Shown: positions 1-7,730 of the stretch, one piece after another
Position numbering within the stretch: position 1 is the stretch's first letter
Layout: every line of letters starts with the position of its first letter
Assembly: GCA_030037875.1 (NCBI GenBank)
Contig: JASHPV010000153.1
Location: 1 to 23,664 of the forward strand
Direction: 5' to 3'
DNA: 23,664 bases
DNA from: Thermoplasmata archaeon
GTDB lineage: Archaea; Thermoplasmatota; Thermoplasmata; Lutacidiplasmatales; UBA184
Position numbers and translations under genes: made by a program
The notes under the pieces: generated by a model
What the model saw: only the letters and a program-made list of their open reading frames with translations
Databases searched by the model: none
Told to the model about the DNA's origin: nothing

Positions 1-1520
1 CGACAATCGCCCAAAACTCGCACGACTATCGACCGCTCGGCCTCGGGTACGCGAACCTGGGCGCTCTCCTGATGCACTACGGGTACCCGTACGACTCGGA
101 AGAGGGCCGGACCCTCGCGGCGGGGGTGTCGGCGCTCCTCTCGGCCGAGGGATACCACATGTCCGCCGAGATCGCCAAGCGGGTGGGCACCTTTCCCGGA
201 TTCGACCGGAACCGGACCCCGATGCTCCGCGTGATGAACAAGCACCGCTCCGCCGCGGAGAAAGTAATGAAGGAACCCACCGAGCTGCGCGCGATCGTCA
301 CGGCCGCCACGGACCGGTGGCACGACACGGTCAAGGCCGGAGAGCTGTGGGGATACCGGAACGCGCAGATCTCGGTCATCGCGCCGACCGGGACCATCGG
401 CCTCCTGATGGGCTGCGACACGCTCGGACTGGAACCGGAACTGTCGCTCCTCAAAGTCAAGAACCTCGTCGGCGGCGGTACGATGCGGATGCTCAACCGG
501 ACGGCGAAGACCGCCCTCGCCCGGCTCGGTTATTCCGCCGAGCAGCAGGCCGCCATCTCGAAGCACATCGAGGAGACCGGCACGATCGAGGGGGCGCCCG
601 GGCTCAAGTCGGAACATCTCGCGGTCTTCGATTGCGCGCTCGCCCCGGCCGGCGGCAACCGCACCATCGCGCCGATGGGCCACCTCAAGATGCTGGGCGC
701 GGTCCAGCCGTTCCTCTCCGGGGGCGCTTCCAAGACGATCAATCTCCCGAACGACGCCACCGTCGAGGACATCGAGAAGATCTATCTCGAGGCCTGGCGC
801 CTCGGAGTCAAGTCGGTGGCGCTCTACCGGGATGGCTGCAAGGCCTCCCAGCCCTACGAGACCGGCAAGCGCGCCGCCGCGGGCCCGGTCGGGACGCTGA
901 AGCCCACCCGGGAGCGGCTGCCCGATGAACGGGATGCCATCACACACCACTTCTCCGTTGGCGGGCACGACGGCTACGTCACCGTGGGCCTCTATCCGGA
1001 CGGCCGGCCCGGGGAGCTGTTCTTCCGGGTCACGAAGGAAGGCTCCACCGTGAACGGCCTGATGGATTCCCTCGGGATCTCGATGTCGATGGCGCTCCAG
1101 CACGGCGTGCCCCTCAAGGACCTCGTCCGGAAGCTCGCCCATCTCCGGTTCGAGCCGGCGGGCGCGACCAACAATCCGAAGATCCGCTTCGCGAAGTCGA
1201 TCCCGGACTACGTCGCGCGCTGGCTCGCCCTCGAGTTCCTGACGGAGGACGAGCGGCGGTCGATCGGCCTCGAGACCGCGGCGGAGGGCAACGGGAACGG
1301 CCACGGCAACGGGGTCGCTGCCGGAGGTGCCGCGAAGGCGGCGACCCCCGCCTCTCCGTCGACGTTCCAGACGAAGCCGCTCGACGCCTTCACACCGGCG
1401 GCGGAGCTCCACATGACGGACGAGGATGCGCCCTCGTGCGCCGTCTGCGGGGGGATCATGATGCGGTCCGGCACCTGCTACGCCTGCACCGTCTGCGGCT
1501 CCACGAGCGGTTGCTCGTAG
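1..1520 (+). CDS. nrdJ: Adenosylcobalamin-dependent (class II) ribonucleotide reductase, C-terminal part
   Basis: Reduces ribonucleotides to deoxyribonucleotides using a B12-derived radical; cytoplasmic, supplies DNA synthesis. The reading frame is open from base 3, so the gene starts outside the window and the ATG at 72 is internal. About 505 residues are visible. The class II signatures are RPLGLGYANLGALLM at the left edge, APTGTIGLLMGCDT (phosphate-binding region) and SGGASKTINLPNDAT with LYRDGCKASQPY. The C-terminus carries paired cysteines (CAVCGG, then CYACTVCG and GCS at the end), the redox-active or zinc tail typical of the long NrdJ type. Between core and tail lies a flexible Gly/Asn/His/Ala/Pro-rich linker (about bases 1280-1380). 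It ends convergent to the MFS gene, 25 bases away. The catalytic cysteine and N-terminal ATP-cone region, if present, lie outside the window. Family assignment is very secure. Confidence 0.96.
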   Translation, partial: TIAQNSHDYRPLGLGYANLGALLMHYGYPYDSEEGRTLAAGVSALLSAEGYHMSAEIAKRVGTFPGFDRNRTPMLRVMNKHRSAAEKVMKEPTELRAIVTAATDRWHDTVKAGELWGYRNAQISVIAPTGTIGLLMGCDTLGLEPELSLLKVKNLVGGGTMRMLNRTAKTALARLGYSAEQQAAISKHIEETGTIEGAPGLKSEHLAVFDCALAPAGGNRTIAPMGHLKMLGAVQPFLSGGASKTINLPNDATVEDIEKIYLEAWRLGVKSVALYRDGCKASQPYETGKRAAAGPVGTLKPTRERLPDERDAITHHFSVGGHDGYVTVGLYPDGRPGELFFRVTKEGSTVNGLMDSLGISMSMALQHGVPLKDLVRKLAHLRFEPAGATNNPKIRFAKSIPDYVARWLALEFLTEDERRSIGLETAAEGNGNGHGNGVAAGGAAKAATPASPSTFQTKPLDAFTPAAELHMTDEDAPSCAVCGGIMMRSGTCYACTVCGSTSGCS

Positions 1521-1545
1521 CGCCGTTCCCGACGCGCCGGCCGGT

Positions 1546-3135
1546 TCAGCGCGCGACGCCCGCGGTAGGGGCCGGCGCCGGGATCTCCCCCGCCGGTCGT
1601 GGATGACGGCTGGGGGCCCGGGCCTGCTGGTCCTGACGGCTGCCGTCGGCCCGGAACCGGAAGTTCCGGAGCGCGAGCGAGAACCCGGCGCCGGCGATCC
1701 CGATGACCGCCACCAGGGCGAAGACGATCTGGTACCCGATCACATGGTAGTTCTGGAAGCTGAACCCCGGGAAGACCTCCGTGAACGCGTAGCTGGCCAG
1801 GATCGACGTGACGAGCACCGGCCCGAGGGCGCTGCCGAGGGTCCGGAACGTTTGGTTCATGCCGGTCTGGATGCCCATCGTCTTCGGGTCGACCGAGAGC
1901 ACGATGACGTTCGTCATCGAGATCAGGACGGCCACGTTCCCGACCATCATCGGGATCGCCAGGAAGCCGATGTCGAAGGTCGACCGGTTGAATTCGACGA
2001 GCGACAACGCTCCCGCGATGATCAAGAGGAACCCGAGGATCATGATCGGCTTCGGCCCGAACCGACTGATCGCTCGACCCAGGAACGGGCCGGTCACCAT
2101 CATGGCGATCACCGCGGGCACCAGGACCAGCCCGGCCTGGAGCTCGCTCAGGTGGAAGCCGGGGGAGGGATACTCCCCGAGGATGATCAGCACGGTGAAC
2201 AGCAGGAACATGGTCATCCCGACGATCACTCCGTTGACGTTCGACACCGCGATGTTCCGTTCCTTCAATGCCTGGAACGAAACCACGGGGCTCGGCGCAA
2301 GAGGCTCCCAGACAAAGAAGAACAGGAAGAATCCGGCGGCGATCAGGAGGAGGTCGGGCACGCCCCAGGGGACGCCCAGGAACCGGACCGCGGAGAGGTT
2401 CGTCCAGCCCCAGTAGGCGCCCTCGGTGATGCCGAGCATCAGGAAGGCGAGGCCGGCGCCGAGGCTGACGATCCCGGGGAAATCGATGGCCCGGGCGTAC
2501 CGGATCTTCGACTCCCGGATGTAGAGGGCAGCGAGGATGAACGTCGCGATGGCGATCGGAATGACCGTGTGGTAGGTCAACTGCCAGCCGTAGTTCTGGG
2601 CGATCCAGCCCCCTCCCACGAGACCGGCGGCCGCGCCGGCGGCGAACATGCCCGAAAGGATGCCCTGGGCCTGACCGACCCGCGCCGGGGGGAAGATCTC
2701 AGGCAGCATGGCAAATCCGAGCGGGAACATCGCCAAGCCCACGCCCTGAATGGCTCGGACGGAGATCAGGCCGTAGATCTGGTCCGGACGGCTCAGGCCG
2801 AACGCGCCCCCGATCTGGGGGGTGAATCCGGCCACGCTGACCGCGACGGCATAGATTCCCATCGCGACCAGCAGGATCCGTTTCTTGCCGTACATGTCGC
2901 CGAGCTTGCCGAAGATGGGCGTCACGACGACGCCGACCAGCAGGTACGCCGAGAGGATCCAGGCGATCGTGCTGGCCTGCGTCACGTGGAAGAAGGATTC
3001 GAAGTTGCTGAACGCCGGTAGCACCATCGTCTCGACGTAGGTGACCATCAGGGCCATCACGGCCAGGATGAGCAGTACGTTGCGCCCGTAGCGCGCGTCG
3101 TACGTTGCGGACCCGTTGGCGGGCGGAGCGCTCAT
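1546..3135 (-). CDS. MFS multidrug-type exporter (DHA2/EmrB-like)
   Basis: Predicted integral membrane drug/proton antiporter of 529 residues with roughly 13-14 hydrophobic segments, the length and organisation of the DHA2 family. The loop after the second helix has the MFS motif A (GKLGDMYGKKR) at about residues 76-86. A glycine-rich motif C-like stretch (AAAGLVGGGWIAQNYGW) follows at about 180. The start is ATG at 3135: a GGGGGGA stretch sits 5 bases upstream, and the ATG overlaps the stop of the MarR gene (ATGA, 3132-3135), so the two are translationally coupled. The same frame stays open upstream to 3390, but that stretch is out-of-frame MarR sequence. The C-terminal 40 residues are a Pro/Ala/Arg-rich cytoplasmic tail. 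Substrate cannot be read from sequence; the linked MarR regulator suggests an exporter induced by a small toxic molecule. Confidence 0.93.
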   Translation of the reverse strand: MSAPPANGSATYDARYGRNVLLILAVMALMVTYVETMVLPAFSNFESFFHVTQASTIAWILSAYLLVGVVVTPIFGKLGDMYGKKRILLVAMGIYAVAVSVAGFTPQIGGAFGLSRPDQIYGLISVRAIQGVGLAMFPLGFAMLPEIFPPARVGQAQGILSGMFAAGAAAGLVGGGWIAQNYGWQLTYHTVIPIAIATFILAALYIRESKIRYARAIDFPGIVSLGAGLAFLMLGITEGAYWGWTNLSAVRFLGVPWGVPDLLLIAAGFFLFFFVWEPLAPSPVVSFQALKERNIAVSNVNGVIVGMTMFLLFTVLIILGEYPSPGFHLSELQAGLVLVPAVIAMMVTGPFLGRAISRFGPKPIMILGFLLIIAGALSLVEFNRSTFDIGFLAIPMMVGNVAVLISMTNVIVLSVDPKTMGIQTGMNQTFRTLGSALGPVLVTSILASYAFTEVFPGFSFQNYHVIGYQIVFALVAVIGIAGAGFSLALRNFRFRADGSRQDQQARAPSRHPRPAGEIPAPAPTAGVAR

Positions 3136-3620
3136 GAGTGTCCCCCCGGCGCCTCGCCCACCGGCTCGAGTCTCCGCTGCAGCTCCCGGAACACCCGCAC
3201 GGTCGTCGCAATGTCCTCTGGCGGGAGCCCCCGCGCCGCGACGTCCATGAGTTCCCCGATACGGGCCCAGACCCGGGACTCGACCTTCCGCCCTTTGGCG
3301 GTGAGAGAGAGCTCCACGGCCCGTCGGTCCCGGTCGGACCGATGCCGGGTCACGAGCCCCGCGGAAACCAGCTGATCCATGTTGGCGCAAACGGTGGGAG
3401 CCGACAGCGAAAGGTGCCGGGCGACGGTGCTCAAGGACGCCGAGCGCAGGCTCGAGACGAGATGAAGTGTCCAGAACTGGCCGGAGGAGATCCCCTCCTC
3501 GGCGAGCGCGGGCTGGAGATGATGCACGACGATCCGCATCACGTCGTGGACACTGTTGACGAGCTCGTTGGGGCCGGGGTGCGAGGGTTCCCTCGGGGTG
3601 AGAATGGTCGCAGCTACCAT
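3132..3620 (-). CDS. MarR-family transcriptional regulator
   Basis: A 162-residue winged-helix regulator, the usual MarR length. The DNA-binding region runs from about residue 58 to 105. It has the recognition-helix area SLSTVARHLSLSAPTVCANM, then the wing RHRSDRDRRAVELSLTAKG, in which the Asp-Arg-Arg sequence is the MarR signature. Flanking helices would form the dimer interface. ATG at 3620 is preceded by a good Shine-Dalgarno sequence (AGGAGAG, 3624-3630). It is the first gene of a two-gene operon with the MFS exporter (ATGA overlap). MarR proteins usually repress their own operon and release DNA when a ligand binds. The AT-rich palindrome over the upstream TATA box fits autorepression, but that is inference. 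Confidence 0.94.
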   Translation of the reverse strand: MVAATILTPREPSHPGPNELVNSVHDVMRIVVHHLQPALAEEGISSGQFWTLHLVSSLRSASLSTVARHLSLSAPTVCANMDQLVSAGLVTRHRSDRDRRAVELSLTAKGRKVESRVWARIGELMDVAARGLPPEDIATTVRVFRELQRRLEPVGEAPGGHS

Positions 3621-3634
3621 GGGCTCTCCTGAGA

Positions 3635-3670
3635 ATTAGGACTTCGAATAATTAGGGAATATAACTATTC
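3635..3670 (-). promoter_or_regulatory. Promoter and probable operator of the MarR-MFS operon
   Basis: An AT-rich island in GC-rich surroundings. A perfect inverted repeat, GAATA-4nt-TATTC (3657-3670), contains the TATA-like TTATAT (minus strand, 3659-3664). A transcription start about 25 bases downstream would leave a leader of about 15 bases that just includes the Shine-Dalgarno site. Two copies of ATTAGG (3635-3640 and 3651-3656, 16 bases apart) flank the palindrome TTCGAA (3643-3648). Repressor binding here would block TBP. The structure is seen; the function is inferred. Confidence 0.6.
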
Positions 3671-3714
3671 TCGGGCACCGCGGAGTAACCGTTTCGCCCT
3701 GCGGGGACATTGAA

Positions 3715-4092
3715 TCACGCCAGGGCGTATCGAGCCAGCTCGACGACGTCGGCGAACGGGAGGGAGTGCTTCCGGGCGCGAGAGTTCGCGTCCCATCGGG
3801 CTTCGATGGCGCCCTCCGGAAATTCGGGAAGGTCCCCGGCGTTCCGTGACTCGAGCGAGGTCGGCACTCCGCGTCGAGCGCATTCGGCGATCAGGACCAG
3901 CGCGCCCACGGGCCCGGACGTCACGGTCACCACGTCCTCCGAGCCGACGGAGCGCTGCTCGATGCGCGCCGTCTCGTCGTGATAGTACGCGAGGCGAGCC
4001 TCCGCTTCGGTCCGCGCCCGCGCCCCCGTTCCTTCCCGAGGCTTCCGGGACCGAGGCGGTTTCGGGGGAAGGTCCACGGGCTTCCACTCCAC
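3715..4092 (-). CDS. Small conserved-looking hypothetical protein
   Basis: No family recognised. 125 residues from the GTG at 4092. The N-terminal 35 residues are Pro/Arg/Lys-rich. The rest looks like a folded alpha/beta domain, with a hydrophobic strand-helix stretch (VVTVTSGPVGALVLIAECA) at about residues 53-71 and an amphipathic C-terminal helix. The frame continues upstream without a stop to 4173 and reads protein-like, but contains no ATG, GTG or TTG. An ACG at 4161-4159 overlaps the stop of the upstream gene (TAACG) and lies 7 bases after a G-run. The true start may therefore be this non-standard codon, giving 148 residues, or an ATG altered in this sequence. Its position right behind the DUF2400 gene suggests co-transcription. 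Confidence 0.6.
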   Translation of the reverse strand: MEWKPVDLPPKPPRSRKPREGTGARARTEAEARLAYYHDETARIEQRSVGSEDVVTVTSGPVGALVLIAECARRGVPTSLESRNAGDLPEFPEGAIEARWDANSRARKHSLPFADVVELARYALA

Positions 4093-4160
4093 GTCCTGCT
4101 CGGCGCTGAGGAATCTCTCCAGCAGGCCGGCGTCGATCGGGAGCGACTCGGACGTCGGCG

Positions 4161-5048
4161 TTACGACGCCCCCCTACGAGGCCGCCACAACAGGCAGTCC
4201 GGTCGGACCACGCATGGGCCGCATACGCTCAGGTCTCGTTCCTTCGGACAATCGCCCGATATTCCCGTGTGGCAGAGCACGAAGTCGTACTTGATGGGGT
4301 CCACGGGGTCGACCCGCCGGAGCTGCGCGGTCACTTCTTCGACCGTGGCCCAGTTCCGGGTACGCCGCTGGGTGAGTCCCAAGTGGTACGCGATCCAATG
4401 GACGTGAAGGTCGAGCGGGATGCGCAACTCGGACGAGGGAACGCCGGGCCACACCCCGAGGTCGGGAAAGCCGGTCCGGCTCATCCAGCGCACGTAGAGG
4501 GTGAGGCGCTTGCAGGGACTATGAGAGCCTTCCGTGGGCGATGGAAAGAGGGCCCGGTACCCGCGCGGAGCCCGGTCCGTGGAGGCCGCCGGTCCTCGAA
4601 GCGCGTGAGCGAGCCGGTCCAATCCCACTGCGAAGCCGCCTTCTTCCAAGCCTCCACGAAACAGCTCGCCGATCGACCCATACTCCTGGCGCACGGCGGC
4701 AATCCGTCCAGCCATGAACGCGAGCTGGTCGCCTCGAATCCACCGATGCCGGAACGACCGGAGCGCGGTGCGTGCGCGGGCCACGCCTCCCGGCTCTGTG
4801 AGGCCGACAAAATCATGACCGATCCGGCGCTCCAAGTTCGCGAAGGCGCCCCGGATCGCCGTGACGTTTCCGATGGCCAGGGTGGCTGCGAACAGGCCCG
4901 CTACCTCGGCCGAGACCGGGTCGCTGGCTAACGGACGGACGCAGGAAAGAGGATCCTGGGCCAGCGAACGCTCGAAGGGAAACTGCCGATACAGGGCCTC
5001 GAGATGGGCCGGGAACTCGGGAGTCGGATGATGGAGCGAGCTCGCCAC
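4161..5048 (-). CDS. TIGR02757/DUF2400 family protein, HhH-GPD-like with C-terminal cysteine cluster
   Basis: About 295 residues, matching the TIGR02757 (DUF2400) family in length and signatures. These are an N-terminal LEALYRQFPFERSLAQDPLS, the KRLTLYVRWMSR segment near the middle, LRIPLDLHVHWIAYHLGL, and DPVDPIKYDFVLCHTGISG near the end. The LDLHVH region resembles the catalytic hairpin of HhH-GPD DNA glycosylases, where an Asp precedes a Thr/Leu-His-Val. The C-terminus has four cysteines spaced C-x8-C-x2-C-x5-C, close to the endonuclease III iron-sulfur loop (C-x6-C-x2-C-x5-C). A DNA or nucleobase-repair role is inferred and not demonstrated for the family. Start is GTG at 5048, chosen because the conserved N-terminus begins about 15 residues later. 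It is divergent from the GNAT gene across 110 bases. Confidence 0.85.
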   Translation of the reverse strand: MASSLHHPTPEFPAHLEALYRQFPFERSLAQDPLSCVRPLASDPVSAEVAGLFAATLAIGNVTAIRGAFANLERRIGHDFVGLTEPGGVARARTALRSFRHRWIRGDQLAFMAGRIAAVRQEYGSIGELFRGGLEEGGFAVGLDRLAHALRGPAASTDRAPRGYRALFPSPTEGSHSPCKRLTLYVRWMSRTGFPDLGVWPGVPSSELRIPLDLHVHWIAYHLGLTQRRTRNWATVEEVTAQLRRVDPVDPIKYDFVLCHTGISGDCPKERDLSVCGPCVVRPDCLLWRPRRGAS

Positions 5049-5158
5049 AAGGTCTCGAGGTCGCCTATCCCTTTACCGTTGCCCGGGCAGAATGGGCCGG
5101 TCGCGGATCTCCCTGCCACCCCGATGTGGTAAGTAGGCTCCTTCGCTGAACGGCTCCG

Positions 5159-5944
5159 ATGCCGGTGATCGGCGAGACGCTGGTCGAAGGGATCGACCGC
5201 GAGTGGCTCGAAGGAGAGGCGCGGCGCGACCCGGTCGCCCACGCGTGGGCCCTCTGGGACCTGGACCACGAACCGGGTCGATTCCGGCTCGTCTCTCTGG
5301 TGCGTCAGGGACGCACGGTCGGGTACCTCCTCATTTGGTATGCGGGAGATGCGCCCCGTGTCCATTGGGTGAGTAGCGATCCGGCCGATGGCATGCTGGC
5401 GCTAGGGCTTCCTCAACCCCCCGTCGTGGCCATCGTGCCGGAGCGTGTGGCGTCCGCCGTCCGTGAGCGACTGCACTCGACCATAAGCTACCCGCTGGAC
5501 ATTCTCGTCTGCGCCGGCCGTACGCTGACACCGCCCGACCCGCGCGTTCGACGGCTTCGCTCTTCCGACATGGCGGTCTTGACGGAGTTGGTGTTGCGAA
5601 ACCCGGGCGTCGAAACCGCCGGCTACGCGACGCTGGACCTCGAACGCGCACCGGTGTGGGGCGCCTTCGAGGCGGACCGCCTGGTGGCCATCGCCCGCAT
5701 TGCGGTGCAGCTGCCCGCCGTGTGGATCGTTACGGGAGTCTTCACGGACCCCTCCTTCCGGGGACGGGGACTGGGTCGTGAGGTGACCGCCGCCGCGACG
5801 GAGGACGCCCTTGCGGCCGGCGCTCGGGCGGCGCTCTACGTCCGGGCTGACAATGCGGCGGCGCAGACCATCTATCGCGAAATCGGGTTCGAGCGGGTCG
5901 ACCGGAGGATCTGGATCGATGCCGGCGCCACCCGCACGCCATAG
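5159..5944 (+). CDS. GNAT-family N-acetyltransferase
   Basis: 261 residues. The C-terminal half is a GNAT domain, with RRLRSSDMAVLTELV opening the fold at about residue 130. The acetyl-CoA-binding motif A is VFTDPSFRGRGLGREVTAAA at about 197-216, with the R-G-R-G-L-G pyrophosphate loop, and the closing ADNAAAQTIYREIGFERVD follows at about 236-254. The N-terminal 120 residues form a separate domain that may be a degenerate second GNAT-like half, as in archaeal and actinobacterial two-domain GNATs. Substrate unknown. ATG at 5159 is supported by position only: no Shine-Dalgarno sequence is present, so the message may be leaderless. PolX follows 43 bases downstream on the same strand. Confidence 0.9.
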   Translation: MPVIGETLVEGIDREWLEGEARRDPVAHAWALWDLDHEPGRFRLVSLVRQGRTVGYLLIWYAGDAPRVHWVSSDPADGMLALGLPQPPVVAIVPERVASAVRERLHSTISYPLDILVCAGRTLTPPDPRVRRLRSSDMAVLTELVLRNPGVETAGYATLDLERAPVWGAFEADRLVAIARIAVQLPAVWIVTGVFTDPSFRGRGLGREVTAAATEDALAAGARAALYVRADNAAAQTIYREIGFERVDRRIWIDAGATRTP

Positions 5945-5987
5945 AGCCCACCATTTAGACCGGGCCGGCTTTCGGTAGGCCTCCGCC

Positions 5988-7730
5988 ATGTCGACGAACA
6001 CGGAGGTCGCCCAGATCTTCTACGCGATGGCGGACCTGCTCGATTTGCAGGGCGAGCGGTTCAAACCGGACGCGTACCGGCGCGCGGCTCGGTCGGTCGA
6101 GTCCCTCGGGGAGGACCTCCGAAAGGTGGCGCAGCGCGGCGGGCTCGATCAGATTCCCGGTGTGGGGGAGCAACTCCGGGAAAAGATCCTGGAGTACATT
6201 CGGACCGGGAGGATCTCGGCCTACGAGAAGCTTCGCGCGACGTTTCCTCCCGGCGTGTTGGAGCTCATGGCGATACCCGGCATCGGCCCGAAAACGACCG
6301 GTCGATTCTACACGGAACTCCACCTCGACAGCCCGGCCGCCCTGGCCCAGGCGATCGATCAGGGTCGGTTGAACGGGCTCGCGGGGTTCGGCCCGAAGAA
6401 GATCGAGAACCTTCGTGAAGCGCTCCGCGCCGTCGCGGCGGCGCCGCCGTCGAGCCGGATTCCCCTGCTGGCGGCGTGGCGGTTGGCCCGGTCGATCCTA
6501 CAGGAGCTCTCCCGCCGGACACCGGTCGATGCCCTCGAGATCGCCGGGAGCGTGCGCCGGTGCCGAGAGAACTGCGGCGACCTCGACCTCCTGGCCACCT
6601 CGGCGCGACCTCCCGAGACCATCGCCGTCTTTGCCGGCCTCGCCGGGGTGCGCAAGGTGGTGATGCAGGGGGATACCCGCGCGACGGTGATCCATGACCC
6701 GGGGATTCAGATCGACCTGCGCGTGGTGGAACCCGTCAGCTTCGGGGCCGCGTGGCAGTACTTCACCGGCTCGAAGGACCACAACATCCACCTCCGGACC
6801 TTGGCCCGCGATGCGGGGCTCAAGATCAACGAGTACGGCGTGTTCCGAGGGGAGAAACGGGTCGCGGGAGCCACGGAGGCGGACGTCTACGACGCGATGG
6901 ACATGCAGTGGATGTACCCCGAGATCCGGGAGAACCAGGGGGAGATCGAGCTCGCACAGCAGAAGAAAATCCCCTCGCTCATCCAGATCGAACAGATCCG
7001 GGGCGACCTCCATCGGCACATCCCGGACGCGCCCGACCGGTCCTGGATGAAGGACCTCGTGACCGAGGCTCGCCGTTGGAAGTTCCAGTATCTCGGGTTG
7101 GTCGAGGCCCCCGGCGGAAGCGCGGCCTCGCATCGGTCACGGATCCAGGAAATCCGACGGCTGTGGAACGAGGCCCAGCCCGAGGGTCTTCGCCTCCACC
7201 TCGGGTGGGAGGTCGTGCTGGGCAAAATGATGGACCCGCCGGACCCGGAGTCCCTTTTCGATTACATCATCAGCGTACCGGACAAGAAAGGCAGCGCCAT
7301 TTCGCCCAAGCCTCCGACCAGCCCGCTGTTGCGACGACCCCTTTTCGTGGGCCATCTCTCGCTCGGCGCGCCGGGGGCCGAGGTACCCCGGGAGGCGGCC
7401 GGGCCTTGGATCGACTGGGCCCAAACAAACGGCGTAGCGCTCGAGCTGACGGCGGCGGGCGCCGAGGAAGGCCTCGACGCCGGTGGGGCGCGGTGGGCGC
7501 ACGAGGCGGGGGTGGTGCTCGTGTTGAGCGCCGGAGCGGGAGCCCTTTCCGAGATCGAACTGACAGTGTGCCGAGCCCGGCGCGGATGGGTTCCCCCGGA
7601 CGGCGTGCTCAACTCGCGGGCCGACGCGGTTGGAGCGACCGCCCCGAAGGTGTCGAAACCGAAGCGACCGCCCCGGGTCGGACGAACGGAACGGCGGGGG
7701 CCGGCGGCCGGGGAACGGACCGATCCTTGA
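5988..7730 (+). CDS. polX: Family X DNA polymerase (PolX) with degenerate PHP domain
   Basis: 580 residues. Gap-filling polymerase for base-excision or end-joining repair. Tandem helix-hairpin-helix motifs occur at about residues 53-70 (IPGVGEQLREKI), 93-108 (IPGIGPKTTGRF) and 130-142 (LAGFGPKKIENL). The nucleotidyltransferase core is intact: GSVRRCRENCGDLDLL supplies Asp198 and Asp200, IQIDLRVV gives Asp243, and YFTGSKDHNIHLR with GLKINEYGVF completes the palm. The C-terminal PHP domain starts at GDLHRH (340-345) and keeps that first motif. The usual TDHS is replaced by LVEAP and the usual SVHS by SVPD, so the 3'-5' exonuclease is probably lost. ATG at 5988; a TATA-like ATTTAG at 5953-5958 suggests its own near-leaderless promoter. 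After a family-typical end (VCRARRGWVPPDGVLNSR) comes a basic 35-residue tail that overlaps the opposite-strand gene. Confidence 0.94.
   Translation: MSTNTEVAQIFYAMADLLDLQGERFKPDAYRRAARSVESLGEDLRKVAQRGGLDQIPGVGEQLREKILEYIRTGRISAYEKLRATFPPGVLELMAIPGIGPKTTGRFYTELHLDSPAALAQAIDQGRLNGLAGFGPKKIENLREALRAVAAAPPSSRIPLLAAWRLARSILQELSRRTPVDALEIAGSVRRCRENCGDLDLLATSARPPETIAVFAGLAGVRKVVMQGDTRATVIHDPGIQIDLRVVEPVSFGAAWQYFTGSKDHNIHLRTLARDAGLKINEYGVFRGEKRVAGATEADVYDAMDMQWMYPEIRENQGEIELAQQKKIPSLIQIEQIRGDLHRHIPDAPDRSWMKDLVTEARRWKFQYLGLVEAPGGSAASHRSRIQEIRRLWNEAQPEGLRLHLGWEVVLGKMMDPPDPESLFDYIISVPDKKGSAISPKPPTSPLLRRPLFVGHLSLGAPGAEVPREAAGPWIDWAQTNGVALELTAAGAEEGLDAGGARWAHEAGVVLVLSAGAGALSEIELTVCRARRGWVPPDGVLNSRADAVGATAPKVSKPKRPPRVGRTERRGPAAGERTDP

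Noticed and set aside
1603..3021. Plus-strand frame of 472 codons opposite the MFS gene
   Set aside because: Highly charged Asp/Glu/Arg/His repeats typical of the antisense of a membrane protein gene.
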